A stretch of DNA of 47,540 nt. Source: PR03 sp031362725 (lineage in GTDB: Bacteria > Myxococcota_A > UBA9160 > PR03). The position numbers were made by a program, and so were the translations under genes. The stretch lies in contig JANLTC010000145.1 of NCBI GenBank assembly GCA_031362725.1, forward strand, positions 1 to 47,540. Direction: 5' to 3'. Numbering within the stretch: position 1 is the first letter of the stretch; each line of letters starts with the position of its first letter. The notes beneath the pieces are model-generated. The model saw nothing but the letters and a program-made list of their open reading frames with translations. It was not told the DNA's origin and ran no database searches. Positions 16,644 to 24,826 of the stretch are shown piece after piece.

Positions 16644-17906
16644 ATGAAACGGGTAGCCCGCCCCGGCGGTCGCAACCAGCTGAGCCAGCAGCAGACCGCG
16701 GCGCAGCACCCCAGGAGTGACGCACGCGTGCAAGGCCCGATTGCCGACGAGCCGCGGGACGACGAGCTGCGCCAGCTGCTCGACGCCACTACCGACGGCT
16801 TCGCGCTGGTCCGGGCGGGCCGCGTCGTGTGGGCGAACGCGGCACTCGCCGGGCTCGCGGGCACGCCGGATCGCAAGGATCTCGTCGGCGCTCGTCTCGC
16901 GGAACTGTTCACCGATTCCGGCCATGGGCTGCCAGCTGGAGACGTCGAGGGCGCGATTCGCTGTCGGCTGGTCCGACCCGGGCAGGAGCCGCGCTCGGTC
17001 GTGGTCGAGCCGATCGGCGCTCCGCGCGACGGAGTCGGCACGTCGCGCCAGGGCGCGCCCTCGAGCCGCGCGTTCCGGGTGCGCGACATGACGGATCTCC
17101 TTACGCTGGAGTCCGAAGTGCTTCGAAGCGGCCGACAGCTCCACGATGCGAACCGCGAAGTGATCGCGCTGCGTGAACGACTGCGCATCGAGACGACGGA
17201 GCGCGAGGAGATCCTCACCGTCGTGAGTCACGAGCTGCGCACGCCGATCACGGTGATCGCCGGCTTCAATCGGTTGTTGTTGGCAGGCTCGGTCGGTCCG
17301 CTGACCGATCGCCAGACGCATTTCCTCGAAGAGAGCCAGAAGAGCTGCCAGCGCCTCAACAACTTCGTCGCGAACCTGCTCGAAGCCGCCCGTCAGGGCG
17401 CCTGCGTCGGTCCGCTCGAGGTGACCGAAGCGCCCATTCGCCCCACCATCGATACGGTGCTCGAACTGCTCGCGCCGCTGCTGCGCGAGGGCCGCGTGAC
17501 GGCTGTCGTCGCGATCGACCCGGAAACGCCGCGTGCTCGATTCGATCCGCCTCGGATCGAGCAGGTGCTGACCAATCTGATCGGCAATGCGCTTCGCTAT
17601 GCGCCGCACGATTCGACGATCGCGGTCGGCGTCCGTCGCGCCACCGCGGCCGGGCGCGACTTCGTCGAGATCTCGATCGCCGACGCGGGGCCCGGCGTGC
17701 CGGCGCGCGATCGCGAACGGATCTTCGAGCCCTACGTCCAGGTCGAAGCGCAGCGCGCGGGCGGCCTGGGCCTTGGGCTCGCAATCTGCAAGCGCATCGT
17801 CGAGGCGCACGGCGGCGTGATCCATGTCGACGCGAGTGCCGACGGCGGGAGCCGCTTCGTGTTCCGGCTGCCGGCGGCGACGCTCGTACTGGCGCGGGGC
17901 GCGTGA
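16644..17906 (+). CDS. Soluble PAS-type sensor histidine kinase
   Basis: A 420-residue kinase with no membrane segment, so it should sense a cytoplasmic cue. Residues about 40-160 look like a PAS domain (ELRQLLDATTDGFALVRAG, VVWANAALAGLAG). A coiled linker follows, then the HisKA box VVSHELRTPITVIAGF with the phosphoacceptor His196. The HATPase domain shows the N-box (VLTNLIGNALRYAPHD), G1 (IADAGPGVP), F-box (RERIFEPYVQ) and G2 (GGLGLGLAICKRIVEAHGG). An AGGAAGGGA ribosome site precedes the ATG. The stop overlaps the start of the response regulator, so the two form a two-component pair. Confidence 0.93.
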   Translation: MKRVARPGGRNQLSQQQTAAQHPRSDARVQGPIADEPRDDELRQLLDATTDGFALVRAGRVVWANAALAGLAGTPDRKDLVGARLAELFTDSGHGLPAGDVEGAIRCRLVRPGQEPRSVVVEPIGAPRDGVGTSRQGAPSSRAFRVRDMTDLLTLESEVLRSGRQLHDANREVIALRERLRIETTEREEILTVVSHELRTPITVIAGFNRLLLAGSVGPLTDRQTHFLEESQKSCQRLNNFVANLLEAARQGACVGPLEVTEAPIRPTIDTVLELLAPLLREGRVTAVVAIDPETPRARFDPPRIEQVLTNLIGNALRYAPHDSTIAVGVRRATAAGRDFVEISIADAGPGVPARDRERIFEPYVQVEAQRAGGLGLGLAICKRIVEAHGGVIHVDASADGGSRFVFRLPAATLVLARGA

Positions 17907-19351
17907 TGGCCGCTCAGCGCCCCACGCGGCGCAGTCCCGATCCGCTGCCGACCGAGCGCGTGCGCCGGATCCTCGTGGTCGACGACGCCGAGGGCATCCG
18001 CACCTATCTCGCGAATCTGCTCGAGTTGCGCGGCTTCCAGGTCGACACCGCCGAGGACGGCCGGCGCGCGATGGCGCTACTCGACGCGGGGGCCAATCCC
18101 GACGTCGTGTTGATGGACGTGATGATGCCCGGCATGGACGGGCTCGAAACGCTGCGCCGGATGCACGAACGCTGGCCGCGCATGCCGATCGTGATCCTCT
18201 CGGTGGTGGGCCGCGCCAGCACGATCGTGCAGGCAATTCAGCTCGGTGCGTCGGACTACCTGAACAAGCCCTTCGAAGAAGAAGAGCTGGAAGCGACGCT
18301 CCGCGTCGTGCTCGAAACGCGAGAACTCGAGCAGGAGCGCTCGCGGCTGCTCGAAGAACTCGAGGAGGGCACGCGGACGGTCGCCTGGCATGGCGAGGCG
18401 ATGCGCGGTGTCACCTCCGTGATCGAACAGATCTCGGGAACCGACGTCACCGTGCTGATCAGCGGCGAGAGCGGCGTCGGCAAGGAGGTCGTCGCGCGCG
18501 AGATCCACCGGCGCTCGCCGCGTACGAATCGGCCTTTCGTGAAGGTCAACTGCGCGGCGCTTCCGGAAGATCTGCTCGAATCCGAACTCTTCGGCTATGA
18601 GCGCGGTGCGTTCACCGGCGCCGTGTCGCGCAAGCCCGGCAAGTTCGAGATCGCCGACACCGGCACGATGTTCCTCGACGAGATCGGGGAGATGAGCCCG
18701 CCGCTGCAGGCCAAGCTGCTCCAGGTGCTCCAGGACTCGACGTTCTCGCGCCTCGGCGGCAACCGCGAGATCCGCGTCGACGTGCGCGTGCTGTGCGCCA
18801 CCAACCGTCGGCTCGAAGACATGGTGGCCGCGGGCACCTTTCGCGAGGACCTCTACTACCGGCTCAACGTCGTCGACGTGCGCATCCCGCCGCTTCGCGA
18901 ACGACGCGAAGAAGTGCCGGGCTTCGTCGAGATGTTCCTGCACCGCTATTCGATCAAGTACGGCAAACCGCCGCGCAAGCCGAGTTCCACGCTCACCCGC
19001 GCCATGGAGCGCTACCCGTTCCCTGGCAACGTCCGCGAGCTGGAGAACCTGATCAAACGCGTGGTCGTGCTGGAGAGCGAGACCAGTGTCGTCACGGATT
19101 TGCTGGGCGGCGATCGGATGCGGGGTGCCGCCGATCGGCTGCAGATCGTGATCGATGAACTGACCGCCACGGCCGGCCAGCTGCCGCTGCGGGAAGTCGC
19201 GCGCCGCGCCGCGCAGGAAGCCGAGCGCGCGACGATCGATCGCATCCTGCACCGCACGCAGTGGAACCGCAAAGCGGCCGCCCGCGTGCTCGGCGTCTCC
19301 TACAAGACGCTGCTGCAGAAGATCCGCGACTGCGGACTAGAAGAATCCTAG
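17906..19351 (+). CDS. Sigma-54-dependent response regulator (REC-AAA-Fis)
   Basis: An NtrC-type activator, 481 residues. The receiver domain (about 18-135) has acidic residues in ILVVDDAEG, the phosphoacceptor in LMDVMMPGMDG (Asp71) and the KPF lysine in LNKPFEEEE. The AAA+ domain has Walker A GESGVGKE, the sigma-54 contact loop GAFTGA, Walker B TMFLDEIGEM, and the arginine-finger region FREDLYYRLNV. The C-terminal Fis-type helix-turn-helix is NRKAAARVLGVSYKTLLQKI. A GTG three bases upstream is an alternative start. Its partner is the overlapping kinase. Related regulators (PrsR type) control polysaccharide/PEP-CTERM loci, which would fit the genes to the right, but no sigma-54 promoter was found. 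Confidence 0.94.
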   Translation: MAAQRPTRRSPDPLPTERVRRILVVDDAEGIRTYLANLLELRGFQVDTAEDGRRAMALLDAGANPDVVLMDVMMPGMDGLETLRRMHERWPRMPIVILSVVGRASTIVQAIQLGASDYLNKPFEEEELEATLRVVLETRELEQERSRLLEELEEGTRTVAWHGEAMRGVTSVIEQISGTDVTVLISGESGVGKEVVAREIHRRSPRTNRPFVKVNCAALPEDLLESELFGYERGAFTGAVSRKPGKFEIADTGTMFLDEIGEMSPPLQAKLLQVLQDSTFSRLGGNREIRVDVRVLCATNRRLEDMVAAGTFREDLYYRLNVVDVRIPPLRERREEVPGFVEMFLHRYSIKYGKPPRKPSSTLTRAMERYPFPGNVRELENLIKRVVVLESETSVVTDLLGGDRMRGAADRLQIVIDELTATAGQLPLREVARRAAQEAERATIDRILHRTQWNRKAAARVLGVSYKTLLQKIRDCGLEES

Positions 19352-19353
19352 TT

Positions 19354-19485
19354 CCCGCGTAGCGAGCCAACGGCGAGCGGCGAGTTCACAAAGCCGCTCC
19401 CGCGTAGCGAGCCCGCGGCGAGCGGCGAGATCACAAGGCCGCTCCCGCGTAGCGAGCCAACGGCGAGCGGCGAGGATCATCAAGC
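19354..19485. repeat. Three 45-bp tandem repeats between convergent genes
   Basis: Three direct copies of a 45-base unit start at 19354, 19399 and 19444, each beginning CCCGCGTAGCGAGCC and containing CGGCGAGCGGCGAG. Copies 1 and 3 share CCAACGG where copy 2 has CCCGCGG; the third is cut short near the ACT-gene stop. The repeat fills the space between the response regulator and the ACT-domain gene. There are no spacers, so it is not CRISPR. On the minus strand each unit reads as a 15-residue repeat. Confidence 0.93.
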
Positions 19486-20016
19486 CCGCTCGATCTCCAC
19501 GTCGATACGCAGTCGATCCGCCTCGCGCTCGAGCGCCGCAGCCAGTTGCGCGACGTCGAGTCGCTCCGGAACCTCGACCATCATCGTCATCTCGTAGTGC
19601 GGCGAACCGCCTTCGCCGGGGCGATTGCGCGTGGCGAGATCGGCGATGTTGACCTGGTGCTCGGCCAGCGTGCGACAGATGCCGGCGACGATGCCGGCCT
19701 TGTCTGCGCCGGCGCCCGTGACGCGCATTGCGACGTGGCCCGGTGCCGGCACTGGGCCGCGCGGCTGTCCCTCGAGGCTGCGCAACAGAATCGTCAGGCC
19801 GTGATCGCGCTCGAGCCGCTTGGCACCCTGGGCGAGTCGATCGGCGCACCCCGCTGCGCTCGACGAAGCCAGCAGGATCACCGCGAAGTCGCTGCCGAGG
19901 ATCGTCATCCGCGAGTCCTCGAGATTGGCGTCGCTGTCGAAGATCAGCTGGGCGAGTTCGGCGACCAGCCCGGGGCGGTCCTGGCCGATCGCAGAGAGGA
20001 TGTACCAGCGCTTCAT
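19480..20016 (-). CDS. Double ACT-domain protein (GcvR-like)
   Basis: A 178-residue protein made of two ACT domains: residues 1-80 (MKRWYILSAIGQDRPGLVAE, ANLEDSRMTILGSDFAVILL) and 90-175 (MRVTGAGADKAGIVAGICRT, VNIADLATRNRP). This is the layout of GcvR and related amino-acid-sensing regulators, which act by binding a partner rather than DNA. It overlaps the 3' end of the heparinase-like gene (ATGA), so it is co-translated with it; the reason for pairing with polysaccharide genes is unclear. Ligand unknown. Confidence 0.9.
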   Translation of the reverse strand: MKRWYILSAIGQDRPGLVAELAQLIFDSDANLEDSRMTILGSDFAVILLASSSAAGCADRLAQGAKRLERDHGLTILLRSLEGQPRGPVPAPGHVAMRVTGAGADKAGIVAGICRTLAEHQVNIADLATRNRPGEGGSPHYEMTMMVEVPERLDVAQLAAALEREADRLRIDVEIERA

Positions 20017-21869
20017 GTCTGTACTCCTGGCGCGTCTGCGGCCGACGCTAGCAACTCGGACCCGATCGCGATGGCGGCGGCACCCCTCGCATCGAGGTTC
20101 CAATCGACCGCGAGTGAACGAGCGCCCGCCGCGAGACGCAGCCTCGCGACGCGACCGTCGAGCGTGAGCGTCGGCTCCGCATCGGGCATCGCGTGGGCGC
20201 GCAGCCAGAAGCCGCCGAGCCACGGCAGCGGCGCCTCGGTCGCAACGACGAGCTGCGACATCTCGCGCGTCGCGTTGAAATGTTCGTGGAGTGGCGCGCG
20301 CTCCTCGATCGCGGCGGCGCCGAGTGCGCGCACCGAAATGGCTGCTGTCGCCGCGTCGGGATGCAGATGCAGTCGACTCTCGATGCGGTGGCGACCCGTT
20401 CCGAGCACCGCGTCGAGTACCCACATCTCGCTTTCGCCGACGAGCCACAAACGCAGCGGGCGCGGGGAACCTGCGAGCCACGCGTAGCCATCGTGGGACG
20501 CGACGAGCCACTCGAAGCGAGCGTCGCCGCCGCGTGCCAGCACGTGCGCGCGACCACGGCGTCCCGAGCGGAAGCTCGACCACGCTTCGAGTAGCTCGGC
20601 GCCGTCGAGCTGCACGGTGTTGTGCGCAGCGGTCGAGCGCAGGTGCCGTCGCATCGGTCCGTTCGCATAGGCGCCGGTGCCGGTGTCGGTGACGACGCGC
20701 GCCGTGCCGACACTCACGTCGAACGACAGCAGATCGGCGTGCGCGTGACCGAGCTGGTAGTCGGGACCATGAGATCCCGCGCGCACGACACAGCGAAGCG
20801 GACCGCGCGCGAGTCGCACGAGTCCGCTCGCGTGCTCGGGCGCCTGCGGCGCGAGGGGGGCTTCGAGCGCGCGCGCCTGGGCGAGCAGTCGCAGGACGTC
20901 GACCTCGCCTCGCCAGCCGTCGCCGAGCATCGGGATGTCGCCGTCGCCGAGCAGGATGCTGCTGAGAAAGCCGCTGGCGCGAGCGACGGCGTCGCGCAGC
21001 CAGCCCGGCGACGCGTCGCCGCAGAGTGCGCGCAGGTCGACCAGATCGGTGAGGCACACGGCGTGATACATCGGGCAGCGCTCGATGTGAGCGCCGTCGG
21101 CCAGGATCTGCTCGCGGACCTCGCGCTCGAACAGCGCCCACGCGTCCGGTCCGCAGCCGGACACTTCGTTCGCGAAGGCGAGCGCCGCGGTGTCGCGGAA
21201 CAGGTGGTTCGCGAGCAGGTCGAAGGCGAGATTGTCGCGCAGGAACAGCGCGTGGCGCGTGATCTCGCGCCCGAGCCATTCCGCCTCGGGATCGCCGTCG
21301 CGCAGCGCGAAGAGCGACCCTGCGGCGGCCCAGTGCAGCAGTCGCGTCGCGACGGCGCGCTCGTTCCACGCGACGCGATGGAAGCCCGGCTTCGCGATCG
21401 GCTGCGCGTTCGTCCAGGCGTGGGCCAGCGCGAAGAAACCGTCGCGGAACGCGGCGTCGCGCGTCTCGCGGTGCGCGAGCGCGAGGTCGATCGCGTACGA
21501 GAACTCGTGCAGATGCGTCTTCCAGAGCTGCACCTGCATCAGATCGGGGCGATCCCACGGGATCGGCATTCCCAACTCGCGCGTTTCACCGAGGAACGTG
21601 AAGCGACCCGCGAGCGCATCGCGCGCGACGCGCAGCGTTTCGGTCGCATCGCGCCGTTCCGCGTGATGGCGCGCCACCGCGGCGAGGCCCTGGTGATCCC
21701 AGCGCAGCGATGCCGCGTTCGCTGCCCGCTGGTGATAGGCCGCTTCGATTCGCGCAGGGCGTCGCGACCACAGCTCGCGCCGCAGCGTCAAGCGGGCGCG
21801 GTGCCAGATCTGGCTCGCACGCAGGTGTGACACCGTGCGGAGCAGGCGCCCGATGTCTTGCGCTCGCAT
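20013..21869 (-). CDS. Heparinase II/III-like polysaccharide lyase
   Basis: A 618-residue protein with an all-alpha N-terminal toroid and C-terminal beta-sandwich, as in heparinase II/III and alginate-lyase-like enzymes of exopolysaccharide loci. Visible marks are IPWDRPDLMQVQLWKTHLHEF near residue 105 (read in two pieces), WNERAVATRLLHW, ANHLFRDTAALAFA, a conserved YQLGHAHADLLSFDVS, and STAAHNTVQLDGAE. No classical signal peptide is visible, which is common for this branch. It diverges from manA and is followed in overlap by the ACT gene. A role in trimming an uronic-acid-containing polymer is inferred from family. Confidence 0.88.
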   Translation of the reverse strand: MRAQDIGRLLRTVSHLRASQIWHRARLTLRRELWSRRPARIEAAYHQRAANAASLRWDHQGLAAVARHHAERRDATETLRVARDALAGRFTFLGETRELGMPIPWDRPDLMQVQLWKTHLHEFSYAIDLALAHRETRDAAFRDGFFALAHAWTNAQPIAKPGFHRVAWNERAVATRLLHWAAAGSLFALRDGDPEAEWLGREITRHALFLRDNLAFDLLANHLFRDTAALAFANEVSGCGPDAWALFEREVREQILADGAHIERCPMYHAVCLTDLVDLRALCGDASPGWLRDAVARASGFLSSILLGDGDIPMLGDGWRGEVDVLRLLAQARALEAPLAPQAPEHASGLVRLARGPLRCVVRAGSHGPDYQLGHAHADLLSFDVSVGTARVVTDTGTGAYANGPMRRHLRSTAAHNTVQLDGAELLEAWSSFRSGRRGRAHVLARGGDARFEWLVASHDGYAWLAGSPRPLRLWLVGESEMWVLDAVLGTGRHRIESRLHLHPDAATAAISVRALGAAAIEERAPLHEHFNATREMSQLVVATEAPLPWLGGFWLRAHAMPDAEPTLTLDGRVARLRLAAGARSLAVDWNLDARGAAAIAIGSELLASAADAPGVQT

Positions 21870-21984
21870 GGACTCCCCGGTATCCGAAGGCAGGGCGCGA
21901 AGCGTCTGGCCTTCTGGGTGATGGCGCAGGGCGGCCGACTATAGGCGCGGCTCGCGAGACCAACAAACGCACGCGGAGTCGATG

Positions 21985-23208
21985 ATGCAGCGAATCCTCC
22001 GCCTCGAAGCTGCGATCCAGCACTACGACTGGGGGTCGCACACGATCCTCGCGGCACTGCAAGGCAGGTCGGGACCGAGCGCGCTGCCCGAAGCCGAGCT
22101 GTGGCTCGGCGCGCATCCGAATGGATCGGCACGGGTCGAGATGGCAGACGGCACGCGCGTGCCGCTCGGCGTGCTGGTCGAGCGCGATCCGCGCGGCGTG
22201 CTCGGCGACGCGGTGTTCGCGCGCTTCGGAGCGCGCTTTCCGTTCCTCTTGAAAGTGCTCGCGGTCGAGCGCGCGCTCTCGCTGCAGGCGCATCCCGACG
22301 CCGAACAGGCGCGGCTCGGCTACCAGCGCGAGCTTGGCCGACGCGTTGCCAGCGAGGCGCGGCTATACGCGGACGAACGCGCCAAGCCCGAGTTGGTGCT
22401 CGCGCACACACGCTTCCATGCGCTGTGCGGCTTCCGGCCGCTCGCCGAGATCCGCGCAGGCTTCGAGCGGATGGGACTCGGCGACATCGCACCTTCGTCG
22501 GGCGCCGTCGAAGGCGAGTGGCTGCGAGCGTTCTTCGCGCGCTGGTTCGCGCTCGACGCGATCGGCTCCCGCGACGCACGACTCGATCGCGCGCTCGAAG
22601 CGGCTGCACGCGTGAGCGCGAGCGACCAAGCGGCAGCCTGGATGCTGCGCCTCGCCGCGCAGCACCCCGGCGACCCGGGCATTCTCGCGCCGCTGCTGCT
22701 GCACGCGATCGAGCTGTCGCCCGGCGAAGCGATCTTTCTCGAGGCGGGCGAGCTGCACTGCTACCTCGAAGGCGCCGCGGCGGAGATCATGTCGAATTCG
22801 GACAACGTGCTGCGCGCGGGTCTCACCACGAAGCCACGCGCGGGCGATGAACTGCTGCGCATCGGTCGCTTCGTGAGCCACCGGCCGCGGGTGCTGCGCG
22901 GCGTGTTGCGCGCGCCCGGCGTGAGCCTCTACGCGACGTCGGCGAGCGCGTTCGAGCTCTGCATTCTCGAGGTCGGCAGGGAGGGCTTCGCTCAGGCGGG
23001 CGAGCGCAGCGTCGAGGTGCTGCTCTGCTACGAGGGCGCGGTGCAGCTCGCGCCGCTCGCGGGTGGCGAGGCGCTCGCGCTCGCGAGCGGCGAGAGTTGT
23101 CTCGTGCCGGCCGCGGTGGGCGCCTATCGCATCGTGGGCGCCGGGCGGCTCTATCACGCATCGGTGCCGCGCGGAACCCCTTCAGGGGGCGCCGAACGGG
23201 TCCGATGA
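21985..23208 (+). CDS. manA: Mannose-6-phosphate isomerase, class I
   Basis: ManA converts fructose 6-phosphate and mannose 6-phosphate, supplying GDP-mannose for surface polysaccharide. The 407-residue cupin protein has the family opening AAIQHYDWGSHTIL, PEAELWLGAHPNGSA, the zinc ligands in LSLQAHPDAEQA (Gln, His), the KPELVLAHTRFHALCGF block (Glu), and the later metal histidine in AGELHCYLEG, then EIMSNSDNVLRAGLT. The HKPE motif reads AKPE; that histidine is not a metal ligand. The second of two consecutive ATGs is chosen because GGAG lies 6 bases before it. First gene of the plus-strand polysaccharide run. Confidence 0.94.
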   Translation: MQRILRLEAAIQHYDWGSHTILAALQGRSGPSALPEAELWLGAHPNGSARVEMADGTRVPLGVLVERDPRGVLGDAVFARFGARFPFLLKVLAVERALSLQAHPDAEQARLGYQRELGRRVASEARLYADERAKPELVLAHTRFHALCGFRPLAEIRAGFERMGLGDIAPSSGAVEGEWLRAFFARWFALDAIGSRDARLDRALEAAARVSASDQAAAWMLRLAAQHPGDPGILAPLLLHAIELSPGEAIFLEAGELHCYLEGAAAEIMSNSDNVLRAGLTTKPRAGDELLRIGRFVSHRPRVLRGVLRAPGVSLYATSASAFELCILEVGREGFAQAGERSVEVLLCYEGAVQLAPLAGGEALALASGESCLVPAAVGAYRIVGAGRLYHASVPRGTPSGGAERVR

Positions 23209-23215
23209 GCGCCTG

Positions 23216-23224
23216 TGTTAGATT
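23216..23224 (+). promoter_or_regulatory. Possible extended -10 promoter before the DUF362 gene
   Basis: TGTTAGATT at 23216, just after the manA stop, fits an extended -10 box, and the TAGATTGCCCG string starting at 23219 is the same as at the rpsP promoter (10829). No good -35 is visible 16-18 bases upstream. It would give a leader of about 105 bases for the DUF362 gene. Confidence 0.35.
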
Positions 23225-23332
23225 GCCCGGCTCTCCGCGAAGGCCTGATGAATCCTCGCCGCTCGCCTGCAGCGCGCGACGCGGGAATGGACGCTACGGG
23301 GAACGGGGCTTCGCGTTCGGGAACCCAACGAC

Positions 23333-24826
23333 ATGAAGCTCCGCCCTGGGATCACATTCCTCGCCGCGCGGAGCTACGACTCGGCGTTCCCCCATCACCC
23401 GCCCGAGCGCTACCCCGAACTCGATTTCTTGAGCGCGGCGACGGATCCCGCGAACGCGGTCTACGCCGGCGTGCGCGACCTGCTCGCCGGCCTCGGCTAC
23501 GACGCGGCGCGCCTCGGCACGCCCGCATGGTCGCCGCTCTCGGATCTCGTGCGCCCGGGCGGGAAGGTCGTCATCAAGCCGAACTACGTGCGCCACTACC
23601 ACGAGGCCGGCGGCTCGCTAGACGTCGTGGTGACGCATCTCTCGGTCATCCGGCCGCTCATCGACTATGCGCTGAAGGCGGTCGGCCCGGCCGGGCAGGT
23701 GATCGTCGCCGACGCGCCGCAGTACGACTGCGACGTGGCCGCACTGCTCGCCGGCACGCGACTCCCCGAACTGCTGCGCTGGTACGCGGACGGGGTCGGG
23801 CGCGTCGTCGAGTGGCGCGATCTGCGCGTCCAGTTCGGGCGTCATGAACACGGCGTCGTCGTCGAGCGTCGCGCGCTCGCGGGCGATCCAGAAGGCTACG
23901 TGGCGGTGGATCTCGGCGCGGCGAGCGAGTTCACGCGCATCGACGATCGGCGGCTGCGGCTGTTGCGCGGCGCAGACTACGACGAAGACGTCACGATCCG
24001 GCATCACTCGGGCGGTCGCAACGAGTACCTGGTCGCGCGTACCGTGCTGTCTGCGGATCTCGTGATCAACGTTCCGAAGATCAAGACGCACAAGAAGACG
24101 GGCGTCACGCTGTCGATGAAGAACCTGATCGGCATCAACGGCGACAAGAACTGGCTGCCGCACTATCGCTCGGGCTTCGCCGCGGGCGGCGGCGACGAGT
24201 TTCCGCAACCCGACGCCTACGCGCGTCTGCGACGGGCCGGCGGCGATTTCGCGCGGCGGCTGCTGAAGCGCGGCATCGGCGCTCCGGTGTTCCGGCGGCT
24301 GCGCGGTCTGGAGGAGGCGAGCGGTCTCGGCGCGCGCGCCCGCAACGGCAACTGGTGGGGCAACGACACCATCTGGCGCACCTGCCTCGATCTGAACAAA
24401 GTGCTCTACTGCGGCGATGCAGAGGGCCGGCTTGGTGGCACGCCGACGCGCCGCGTGTTGAACGTCTATGACGGCGTCGTCGCAGGCGACGGCGACGGCC
24501 CGATGGCGCCGACGCCGCAGCCGGTCGGTCTGCTCGCGATGAGCGAAGACCCGGGCTCCGCCGACGTCGTGATCAGCTGGCTGATGGGTTTCGATTGGCG
24601 TCGCATTCCGGTGCTGGTGCATGCACTCGAGACGCTCGCCGGCGGCGTGCGCATCTCCGGCTTCGCGGGCGATTCCGCCGCGCTGCCGGTGCTGTGGATC
24701 GACGAGCACGGTTCGCGCGAAGAACGGTTTTCCGAGATCGACACGAACCTCCGCTTCGAAGCCCATCCCGGCTGGAAGGGCAAGATCGAGCGCGAACCAA
24801 GGGCACCCGTCGCATGCGCCAGCTGA
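23333..24826 (+). CDS. DUF362 domain protein in a polysaccharide cluster
   Basis: A 497-residue soluble protein of the DUF362 family. The two conserved blocks are clear: GGKVVIKPNYVRHYHE near residue 80 and VINVPKIKTHKKTGVTLSMK followed by NLIGINGDKNWLPHYR near residues 245-275. Unlike many DUF362 proteins, no ferredoxin-type CxxCxxC cluster is visible. The C-terminus contains GGVRISGFAGDSAALPV. The family has no settled function. The next gene starts 13 bases before its stop, so it is co-translated with the two-domain dehydrogenase. Context suggests a step in sugar-nucleotide or polymer modification. Confidence 0.88.
   Translation: MKLRPGITFLAARSYDSAFPHHPPERYPELDFLSAATDPANAVYAGVRDLLAGLGYDAARLGTPAWSPLSDLVRPGGKVVIKPNYVRHYHEAGGSLDVVVTHLSVIRPLIDYALKAVGPAGQVIVADAPQYDCDVAALLAGTRLPELLRWYADGVGRVVEWRDLRVQFGRHEHGVVVERRALAGDPEGYVAVDLGAASEFTRIDDRRLRLLRGADYDEDVTIRHHSGGRNEYLVARTVLSADLVINVPKIKTHKKTGVTLSMKNLIGINGDKNWLPHYRSGFAAGGGDEFPQPDAYARLRRAGGDFARRLLKRGIGAPVFRRLRGLEEASGLGARARNGNWWGNDTIWRTCLDLNKVLYCGDAEGRLGGTPTRRVLNVYDGVVAGDGDGPMAPTPQPVGLLAMSEDPGSADVVISWLMGFDWRRIPVLVHALETLAGGVRISGFAGDSAALPVLWIDEHGSREERFSEIDTNLRFEAHPGWKGKIEREPRAPVACAS

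Noticed and set aside
19354..19485. CRISPR array
   Set aside because: The three 45-base units are directly contiguous with no spacers, and no cas genes are near.
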